From assembly GCF_014323705.1 (NCBI RefSeq), contig NZ_JABVEC010000042.1, positions 1 through 64,000 on the forward strand: 64,000 nt of DNA, written 5' to 3'. Below are positions 59,001 through 64,000 of the stretch, piece by piece (the stretch's first letter is position 1; each line of letters begins with the position of its first letter). A model generated the notes under the pieces. That model made no database searches. It was not told the origin of the DNA and saw only the letters and a list, made by a program, of their open reading frames with translations. Both the position numbers and the translations under genes were made by a program. This DNA is from Actinomadura alba. Lineage in GTDB: Bacteria > Actinomycetota > Actinomycetes > Streptosporangiales > Streptosporangiaceae.

Positions 59001-59459
59001 GTGGTGCTGGGGCCGACGGTGGGAGCCTGGTCGCAGGTGTTCCTCGACTACGAGTTGACACAGCCGTTCGCGCAGCTGGCACGGCCGGTGTACGAGCTGG
59101 TCGAGGAGGAGCGCGCGGCCGTGCGGCTGGCCCGATTCGAGGGCGCGAGCGTGCCGTTCGGGAAGGTCCTCGGCCTGACCCGGCGCGGCTGGGTGCGAGG
59201 GGAGCCCATCAGCGACGGACTCGAAGAGTGGATCTCCAGGCCGCTGCCCGGCGGCCTGGAATTGGTGGTGCATCTCGACCCCGGCATCGCGGTCGGCCAG
59301 GTCGATCACTCGCCCGAGCAGCGGCTGACCGTGATCTGGCTCGGGCCCATGGCCGGCCGCTTCTCCACCGAGTCCGCGCACCCTTTCGGCGAACTGGACC
59401 CGCCGATCGCCTCCGAAATCCTCGCCGACCTCACCGCCATCACGGAGCGCTCCGAGTGA
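56082..59459 (+). CDS. DUF4132-type large protein
   Basis: 1125 residues from ATG 56082; an in-frame ATG at 56031 lacks support. Mostly Ala/Leu/Arg-rich helices with HEAT-like periodicity, including TLPDCFYPELLRAFAEGVG, LLDVLGALPSDEAFRALVE, ALPVLPDAAREAVERV and AAWALTALGPFGDDEAARRLAPLI, then the C-terminal DUF4132 region: LKALPKPGAKDDSALAPAAYRAFGELKKDVRTIA, QVKRLERAMVSGRTWTLEEFGDLFVRHPLVWHIARRLVW and FAQLARPVYEL. MolR/YehI proteins have this tail, often with a WGR domain, which is absent here. Function unknown. Lies between the two copies of the 110-bp repeat. Confidence 0.85.
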   Translation: MSDHLRALPDEDSMVVPKHWGRRIHPRRGGIPGPKIKPDTAAEKSIAQFVEAAQKDVERVLGAPKTDPELVAAARAHLGGDPDPRGAAVLALIARGRRVWPGFYEDLVDAWAFAHGVVFAACAQTEMAGLDAQTDQGPGGGTWTRTVRPVRPDERRCAGVSKADRRVRSFLAAATDDEYAEAVERLGERRTLFAQRVLTAYLVPTRQDWVTKLCEDPDGVPRNFLLPSLGSPEQLELLGPGWTRLTLPDCFYPELLRAFAEGVGPAVAPLMVNALDRMMDSAPRRKGLLDVLGALPSDEAFRALVERRANKHISAELMKAMSRFPVRALRELAAAGATDLLDEHVKGSRELAEAALPVLPDAAREAVERVVGSTAGVAVAAPEELPALLVDPPWARPRKKPKPVAVEGLTVPDRRAVRWGPCRYGFAGQSERDDWAREHVMYPSDLVGNGDGNHVGRPPVCERSPRWERYAENFAAGRLSGRFQLGVLMLGPDELTRPLLAGWTLDDPYNSTDRPERWCPILAARYELDALPIVLPYAKSEPPKHGWLLVPFLTAEVAALMADWLVRLKKARKYAEAWLSRHGADAVPLLVPAALGKAGPPRRAAEGALRHLAGELGGPAVVEASREHGDEAARAVEALLATEQPDAPQAPRLPAWADPALLPQILLKDRRRALPESAVRHVLTILTMSTPEEPHPGAADVQEASDAASLAAFTWELFVRWRDHGERAADAWALTALGPFGDDEAARRLAPLIHAWPGENGHPKAVRGVDALVRMGSETALMQLDAIARKAKFGALQEHAEWKMGEVADGLGLTGEQLADRLVPSFGLDTDGGMTLDYGPRRFRVGFDEALKPYVTDADGRRLKALPKPGAKDDSALAPAAYRAFGELKKDVRTIAGDQVKRLERAMVSGRTWTLEEFGDLFVRHPLVWHIARRLVWTCDGVPFRLAEDRTFADLADETLTPGPDAVIALSHPVVLGPTVGAWSQVFLDYELTQPFAQLARPVYELVEEERAAVRLARFEGASVPFGKVLGLTRRGWVRGEPISDGLEEWISRPLPGGLELVVHLDPGIAVGQVDHSPEQRLTVIWLGPMAGRFSTESAHPFGELDPPIASEILADLTAITERSE

Positions 59460-59558
59460 ACGAGAACGCCCTGGTCGCGAGCTCCAGCGCGGCCGCCCCG
59501 ACACCGAGCGGCACCAGCAACGCCGACTGCATCGGGGTGCGCGACAGGAACCCGCTGG

Positions 59559-59668
59559 CGGGGGTAGGAGGACGATCCGTCGCCGCAGCTTCGCCAACGC
59601 CGAGGAAGACGGACGGACCTCCGGCCGCTCGCCCGGTGAACGCTGGATGGCCACGCGCTGACGGCGCC
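59559..59668. repeat. 110-bp dispersed repeat, copy B
   Basis: Direct repeat of 55446-55555 (two substitutions), 4113 bases downstream, on the far side of the DUF4132 gene. Confidence 0.9.
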
Positions 59669-59729
59669 TCGTCAATCCCGTCGACCGCTCTGGTCCCGGT
59701 GGTCGCGGCGGCCGCCGCGAAAGTGATCC

Positions 59730-59763
59730 TTGACACAACTAGTCACTAATTGATTTAGTCACT
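59730..59763 (+). promoter_or_regulatory. Promoter and operator of the GntR operon
   Basis: A consensus -35 TTGACA (59730-59735) stands in an AT-rich island; gattta about 16 bases on could be the -10. The octamer tagtcact occurs twice (59740-59747 and 59756-59763), the first within tagt-c-acta, a palindromic site like those of FadR-type GntR regulators. The second ends two bases before the ATG, so the regulator would sit on its own promoter and start. Confidence 0.6.
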
Positions 59764-59765
59764 TC

Positions 59766-60452
59766 ATGAGCCGAGCCGAGTCATCGTTGTCCGAGCGCCT
59801 TGCCGACGACATCGTTGAGATCATCCGTACTGAGCAGCTGTCACCTGGCGACGCGCTGGCCTCCTCCCGCGATCTGGCGCGCCGTTTCGAGGTCACCACC
59901 CCGACGGTGCGCGAGGCGCTGCGAAGGCTCGAGGCGACCGGCGTGGTCGAGTTCCGGCACGGTTCGGGCACCTACGTCGGCCCGGGCTTCGACCGCACGC
60001 TGCTGGTCAACCCGCACCTGCCGCTCGGCAGCCGCGACTCGGTGCTCGAACTCGTCGAGGCGCGCCTGGTGGTCGAGCCGGCCATCGCCGCAGCCGCCGC
60101 GCGAACTCGTGCCGACGCGGCCCTCCGCCAGCTCGAGGCGGCCGCCACCAACGCATTGCATCCGCCGGACGGTGACGTTCGGCCGGCGGTGCACTTCCAT
60201 GTCGCGCTGGCCGCCGCGAGCGGCAACGCCCTCCTGCGCGAGACCGTCGAGGCTCTGCTCCATGTACGTGCGCGCGAGCAGATCGAGATCCGGCATCGGT
60301 ACGACGACCGAGAGCGCGACCACGCCGAGCACGTCCAGATCTTCACGGCCGTGCGCGACGGTGACGACGAGGCGGCCGAGCGGCTCGTCCGCGAGCACCT
60401 GACGTCGATCCGCGACGCGATCGTGTCCGATGAGTCCGCGGCCCGCGGATGA
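59766..60452 (+). CDS. GntR-family regulator (FadR subfamily)
   Basis: 228 residues from ATG 59766, with no ribosome site, consistent with a leaderless message from the promoter just upstream. GntR winged helix LADDIVEIIRTEQLSPGDALASSRDLARRFEVTTPTVREALRRLEATGVVEFRHGSGTYV and an all-helical FCD-type effector domain with the metal-binding His pattern (HFHVALAAASGN, HAEHVQIFTAVRDGD). FadR-class regulators sense carboxylic or amino acids. The stop overlaps the next start (ATGA), so it is the first gene of a four-gene operon. Confidence 0.92.
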   Translation: MSRAESSLSERLADDIVEIIRTEQLSPGDALASSRDLARRFEVTTPTVREALRRLEATGVVEFRHGSGTYVGPGFDRTLLVNPHLPLGSRDSVLELVEARLVVEPAIAAAAARTRADAALRQLEAAATNALHPPDGDVRPAVHFHVALAAASGNALLRETVEALLHVRAREQIEIRHRYDDRERDHAEHVQIFTAVRDGDDEAAERLVREHLTSIRDAIVSDESAARG

Positions 60453-61222
60453 GCGTGGAACGTCCCGTACGGCTCGCCGAGATGACCACGAACGAGGCGG
60501 CCGACGCCGTGACCGCGAGTCCGGTGGTGATCATTCCGGCCGGCGCCGTCGAGCAGCACGGACCGGGCATGGCACTGGCGACCGACTGGGTACGCGCCGA
60601 GCGGGTGGCCGAGCTCGTGGCCGCGGAACTCGGCGGCCGCGCCGTGATCGGTCCGCCGTTGCCGGTCGGTGTGTCACCTCATCACCTCGCGTTCGCCGGC
60701 ACGGTCACCCTGACCACCACGACGTTCGCCGCGGTGGTCCGCGAGTACGCCCAGAGCCTGTACCGCCACGGCTGGCGGAAGGTACTGGTGATCACCGGTC
60801 ACGGCGGCAACAACGCCACCCTGACCACCGTCGCGCAGGACCTGCTCACCACCCATCCCGACCTGCGGTTCGCGTGGACTCCGCTGACGGCGCTCGCCCG
60901 GGACGTCGTCTCCGGAATGCGGGTCAGCGAGGTGCACGGCCACAGCGGGGAGGCTGAGACCGCGCAGATGCTCCATCTCGCCCCGCACCTGGTGCACACG
61001 GACCGGCTCGCCGCGGGAACGACCTCCCTCGATGAGCTCGATCCGCCGGCCCGGCTGGCGTACGACGGTGGCCACCCCACCCTGACGGCCCGCTACGACA
61101 CGATCAGCGCCAATGGGGTTCTGGGGGACCCACGACGCGCCACCCGCGACGACGGACGAAGAATCATCGACGTCGTCGTACTCCGCATCGCCTCCTTCGT
61201 CCGTGAGTGGCTGGACGCCTGA
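60449..61222 (+). CDS. Creatininase-family metallohydrolase
   Basis: 257 residues from ATG 60449. Creatininase fold: LAEMTTNEAADAV, VVIIPAGAVEQHGPGMALATDWVRAERVAELVA (metal ligands Glu, His and Asp), VTLTTTTFAAVVREYAQSLYRHGWRKVLVITGHGGNN, and GHSGEAETAQMLHLAPHLV (final Glu ligand). The family opens cyclic amides (creatinine) or removes formyl or peptide groups (MftE, FAPy deformylase). There is no mycofactocin gene nearby. As it is coupled to an AbgT transporter, an amide or peptide-like nutrient is a reasonable guess. Confidence 0.9.
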   Translation: MSVERPVRLAEMTTNEAADAVTASPVVIIPAGAVEQHGPGMALATDWVRAERVAELVAAELGGRAVIGPPLPVGVSPHHLAFAGTVTLTTTTFAAVVREYAQSLYRHGWRKVLVITGHGGNNATLTTVAQDLLTTHPDLRFAWTPLTALARDVVSGMRVSEVHGHSGEAETAQMLHLAPHLVHTDRLAAGTTSLDELDPPARLAYDGGHPTLTARYDTISANGVLGDPRRATRDDGRRIIDVVVLRIASFVREWLDA

Positions 61223-61368
61223 CCGGCGTACCACCTCTCCTCCCCCGTCCTCCTCTCACCCACGCAGGCGCCTGCCACCAGGCAGCGGGCGCCTGTGTCA
61301 GCCGAGCGCGCCTGATCAACCCCCACCCCATGGCCGGCGGCGACGCCGTCGGCGGAAGGAACCTGCCC

Positions 61369-62367
61369 ATGAGAATTCCTACGCCCGCCGTCGTCACCTC
61401 CGTCATGACCGTCGTCGCCGGTCTGACCCTGCTGAGCGGCCCGTTCCCCCCGGCCTCCGCGGATACGCGGGACCGGTCGCAGGCTCCCGGATCGCGAGGG
61501 TGCGGACTCGCGGTTCCCCAGAGCCCCGGCAGCAGCGAACTCCGCGAGATCTCCAGCGGAGATCGCGTCCGGACGTACCAGCTGCACATCCCGAGCGACT
61601 ACGACCCGAAGCGCCGCTGGCCGGTGGTGCTGACGTTCCACGGGCGCGGAAGCACCGGCGCCGAGATCGAGGAGTTCTCGAAGCTGTCGGCCCTTCCCGC
61701 GATCGTCGCGTACCCGAACGGGGTCATCGGCACCGGCGGCGGTGACCGGCAGGCCTGGCAGGGAGCGCCCTACGCGGCACCGGGCGTGGACGACGTCGCG
61801 TTCACCGACGATCTCCTCGACGACCTCGAAGCCCGTCTCTGCGTCGACCGGCGACGGGTCTACGCCACCGGAAAGTCGAACGGAGCCGGCTTCACCGGGG
61901 TCCTCGCCTGCCGGTCGGCCGACCGCATCGCGGCCATCGCGCCGGTCGCCGGTGCGTTCTATCCCACCGGCGAGGAGTGCCACCCGTCCCGGCCTGTGCC
62001 GGTGATCGAGTTCCACGGCACGGCCGACGTCACCATCCCGTACGCCGGGGACGCCGACCGCGGCCTGCCGGCGATCCCGGACTGGGCGGCGGCCTGGGCC
62101 GATCGCGACGGTTGCCGAACCGGCCCGCTCCAGCAGACGATCGAACCGGACATCACGGTCTCGCGCTGGGTCGGCTGTGACAGGGGTACGCAGGTCAGCC
62201 ATGTCGCGGTGACCGGCGGTGGGCACACCTGGCCGGGCGCCGACATCTACAGCGGCGGCGGCGTCACCACCCAGACCATCGAGGCGCACGAGGTGCTGTG
62301 GCAGTTCCTGCGTCGTCACCGCCTCCCCGTCCGCGGAGCGACGGCACTGATCGAGGAGTCATCATGA
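61369..62367 (+). CDS. Secreted PHB-depolymerase-like esterase (LpqC/CE1 type)
   Basis: 332 residues from ATG 61369, with ggaagga at 61354-61360. A Sec signal peptide is present (VVTSVMTVVAGLTLLSGPFPPASA). Alpha/beta hydrolase: YQLHIPSDYDPKRRWPVVLTFHGRG, oxyanion region, nucleophile GKSNGAG, Asp in HGTADVTIPY and His in GGGHTWPG, with Cys pairs that could form disulphides. Relatives are feruloyl/acetyl xylan esterases and polyhydroxybutyrate depolymerases. It lies between the creatininase and AbgT genes and overlaps the latter by ATGA, so its product may release the compound that is imported. Confidence 0.87.
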   Translation: MRIPTPAVVTSVMTVVAGLTLLSGPFPPASADTRDRSQAPGSRGCGLAVPQSPGSSELREISSGDRVRTYQLHIPSDYDPKRRWPVVLTFHGRGSTGAEIEEFSKLSALPAIVAYPNGVIGTGGGDRQAWQGAPYAAPGVDDVAFTDDLLDDLEARLCVDRRRVYATGKSNGAGFTGVLACRSADRIAAIAPVAGAFYPTGEECHPSRPVPVIEFHGTADVTIPYAGDADRGLPAIPDWAAAWADRDGCRTGPLQQTIEPDITVSRWVGCDRGTQVSHVAVTGGGHTWPGADIYSGGGVTTQTIEAHEVLWQFLRRHRLPVRGATALIEESS

Positions 62368-63926
62368 CCACGGCGACCCCCGCGGACACCGGTCCGCCCC
62401 CCACCCCCACCGAGCCGCCACTCCCCCGCATCGTGCGCGCCATGGCCGTCATCGAACGGGCCGGCAACGCACTGCCGCATCCCTTCTGGTTGTTCTGGAT
62501 CCTGTCCGGGATCCTCGGCGTCGTCAGCATGGCGCTCGCCGCGATGGACGTGTCGGTCGTCTCGCCCGGCGACGGCAAGACCGTGACGGTGCAGAACCTG
62601 TTCAGCGGCGAAGGCCTCGCCATGGCGGTCTCGACGATGGTCGAGAACTTCGCCACGTTCCCTCCCATGGCGACGATCGTCGTGGTGATCATGGGCGTCG
62701 CGGTGGCGGAGCGCAGCGGCTTCCTCGCGGCGCTGATGCGCGTCAGCATCTCCCGCGTACCGGCGTCGTGGATCGTGTTCGCCGTCGCCTTCGCCGGCAC
62801 GGTCGCCCACGTCGCCTCCGCCGCCGCCTACATCATCCTGGTCCCGCTCGGCGGCCTGGCCTTCCGGGCGGTCGGCCGTTCCCCGATCCTCGGCATCGTG
62901 GTCGCCTACACCGCGATTGCCTCCGGGTACGACGCCAGCCCGGTTCCCACGCCCAACGACGCGATCTTCGCCGGCATCACCACCGCCGCCGCTCAGATCG
63001 TCGAGACCGACGCGTACGTATCGCCGTTGAGCAACTGGTTCTTCAACATCGTGTCGTCGCTCGTGCTGGCACTGGTGATCACGGTGATGACCAAGCTCGT
63101 ACTGAGCAAGCGCCCCGACCTCGACGCCGACCCCGACGCCGAGCTGGACGACATCGAGAAACTGCAGCTCGGTGCCGATGAGCGGTCCGCGCTGCGCCGT
63201 GCCCTGATCGCGTTGCTGGTGGCGCTCGTGCTGCTGTGCGCGGTCGTACTGCCGTCCTCCTCACCACTGCGTGGCGAAGGGGGCGGCATCGCCGAGTCGC
63301 CGTTCCTGGACGGGATCGCGGCCGTGGTCGCGTTCCTGTTCGGGCTGGTCGGCATCATCTACGGACATCGCGCGGGTTCCATCAAGAAGGCCGGCGACGT
63401 ACCGAAGCTGATGATGCAGGGCATCATGCAGATGGCGCCGGTGCTGGTGCTGTTCTTCGCCATCGCCCAGTTCCTCGCGTACTTCGACTGGACCCATGTC
63501 GGCGACGTGATCGCCGTCAAGGCCGCCGAGGCACTGAAGACCAGCGGCGTCCCGATCGTTATCGTGTTCCTGCTCATCCTCGCCCTGCTGACCCTGGTCA
63601 ACATCATGGTGACCAGCGGCTCGGCGATGTGGTCGATCGCCGCCCCGGTCCTGGTGCCGATGCTGATGCTGGTCTCCGTCCCACCGGAGACGACGCAGGC
63701 GCTCTTCCGCATCGCCGACTCCGGATCGACCGCGATCACGCCGATGAGCCCCTATTTCCTCATGGCGCTGGGCTTCCTCCAGCGCTACCGCAAGAACGCC
63801 GGTATCGGAACGCTCGCGTCCTACACGCTGCCGTTGGCCATCGCCATGACCGTGGTCTGGACCCTGCTGTTCCTGGCCTGGTGGGCGGCCGGCATCCCGC
63901 TCGGCCCCGGAGCACCCGTGCGCTGA
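62364..63926 (+). CDS. AbgT-family transporter
   Basis: 520 residues from ATG 62364. AbgT features: ALPHPFWLFWILSGIL, the inserted extracellular segment with VSPGDGKTVTVQNLFSGEGL, AVAERSGFLAALMRVSISRVP, AYIILVPLGGLAFRAVGRSPILGI, DASPVPTPNDAIFAGI, and MVTSGSAMWSIAAPVLVPMLML near the substrate site. About 12-13 membrane segments. E. coli AbgT takes up p-aminobenzoyl-glutamate; others (MtrF/YdaH) export sulfonamides. In this operon uptake of an amide-linked compound for the creatininase-like enzyme fits best (inference). Confidence 0.9.
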   Translation: MTTATPADTGPPPTPTEPPLPRIVRAMAVIERAGNALPHPFWLFWILSGILGVVSMALAAMDVSVVSPGDGKTVTVQNLFSGEGLAMAVSTMVENFATFPPMATIVVVIMGVAVAERSGFLAALMRVSISRVPASWIVFAVAFAGTVAHVASAAAYIILVPLGGLAFRAVGRSPILGIVVAYTAIASGYDASPVPTPNDAIFAGITTAAAQIVETDAYVSPLSNWFFNIVSSLVLALVITVMTKLVLSKRPDLDADPDAELDDIEKLQLGADERSALRRALIALLVALVLLCAVVLPSSSPLRGEGGGIAESPFLDGIAAVVAFLFGLVGIIYGHRAGSIKKAGDVPKLMMQGIMQMAPVLVLFFAIAQFLAYFDWTHVGDVIAVKAAEALKTSGVPIVIVFLLILALLTLVNIMVTSGSAMWSIAAPVLVPMLMLVSVPPETTQALFRIADSGSTAITPMSPYFLMALGFLQRYRKNAGIGTLASYTLPLAIAMTVVWTLLFLAWWAAGIPLGPGAPVR

Positions 63927-63948
63927 GCCGTACGGGTGAGAGCGCTCA

Positions 63949-63992
63949 GCGCGAAGGGTCCAGCGCCTTTACCGGTGCTGGACCCTTCGCGC
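63949..63992 (+). terminator. Strong hairpin at the end of the GntR operon
   Basis: gcgcgaagggtccagc (63949-63964) pairs perfectly with its reverse complement (63977-63992), and the stem continues as gcc/ggt inside, 22 bases past the AbgT stop. Confidence 0.75.
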
Positions 63993-64000
63993 GGACATTC

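Larger units (their letters stand above)
59460..59765. other. Gap with repeat copy and GntR promoter
   Basis: 306 bases: repeat copy B (59559-59668), then the promoter and operator of the GntR operon. The rest shows nothing. Confidence 0.6.

Noticed and set aside
55446..59668. Composite transposon bounded by the 110-bp repeats
   Set aside because: No transposase, no terminal inverted repeats and no target duplication seen, so only the repeats are claimed.
1..64000. CRISPR arrays, tRNA genes, prophage or biosynthetic gene cluster
   Set aside because: No periodic repeats, cloverleaf-type sequence, phage structural genes or PKS/NRPS modules were seen by eye; a computational scan would settle it.

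Overview
The window is 64 kb of very GC-rich, densely packed DNA with frequent GTG/TTG starts, ATGA gene overlaps, many TetR/LacI/DeoR/GntR/PadR/HxlR regulators, secreted and TAT-exported enzymes, F420-type oxidoreductase relatives, DUF6461, DUF4132 and TerD-CAP proteins. This points to the chromosome of a filamentous actinobacterium (Streptosporangiaceae/Thermomonosporaceae-like or a Streptomyces relative; inference). I saw no tRNA, rRNA, CRISPR array, transposase or phage genes. It looks like an accessory arm rich in catabolic islands and decaying genes.

Layout. 0-3.6 kb: remnants of an anti-sigma-like ATP-binding gene with a coupled small protein, a tandem DUF6461 protein, two small membrane proteins and a broken HAD-like gene. 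3.7-6.9 kb: a frameshifted aldo/keto reductase, then a divergent TetR/SDR pair with two matching operators, then a DUF3995 membrane protein. 7.0-8.8 kb: an ABC-F ATPase with a possible leader peptide. 9.1-16.8 kb: a LacI-controlled operon (regulator, binding lipoprotein, two permeases, secreted glycoamylase-like enzyme, GH39-like enzyme) preceded by two identical 15-bp operators. 17.1-19.7 kb: MFS exporter and PPOX-like protein divergent from an HxlR regulator.

19.8-32.3 kb is a second sugar island: a TAT-exported GH127-like beta-L-arabinofuranosidase, a complete galactofuranose/arabinofuranose-type ABC importer (binding protein, ATPase, two permeases) and a secreted PA14-GH2 enzyme, divergent from a DeoR regulator that is followed by a second, orphan sugar ATPase. 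32.5-36 kb: a secreted S15 peptidase and NhaA. At about 36.98 kb two truncated genes, a serine hydrolase and a TetR regulator, meet head to head, the scar of a deletion.

37.7-48.9 kb holds a YrdC-like protein, a TerD-CAP-CAP fusion, TetR/GNAT with an operator, a secreted beta-propeller protein divergent from a TrmB/LuxR-type regulator, an LLM-class oxidoreductase, PadR plus FAD monooxygenase, GNAT, DinB-like and PH-like proteins. 49-54 kb carries phosphoketolase, acetate kinase, a universal stress protein and an Acg-like nitroreductase, a grouping reminiscent of hypoxia/dormancy regulons. 54.3-59.5 kb has a TAT-exported DUF839/PhoX-like protein, a broken unknown gene and a large DUF4132 protein; a 110-bp repeat (108/110 identical) flanks the last two. 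59.8-63.9 kb is a tight operon: GntR regulator, creatininase-family hydrolase, secreted PHB-depolymerase-like esterase and AbgT transporter, closed by a strong hairpin.
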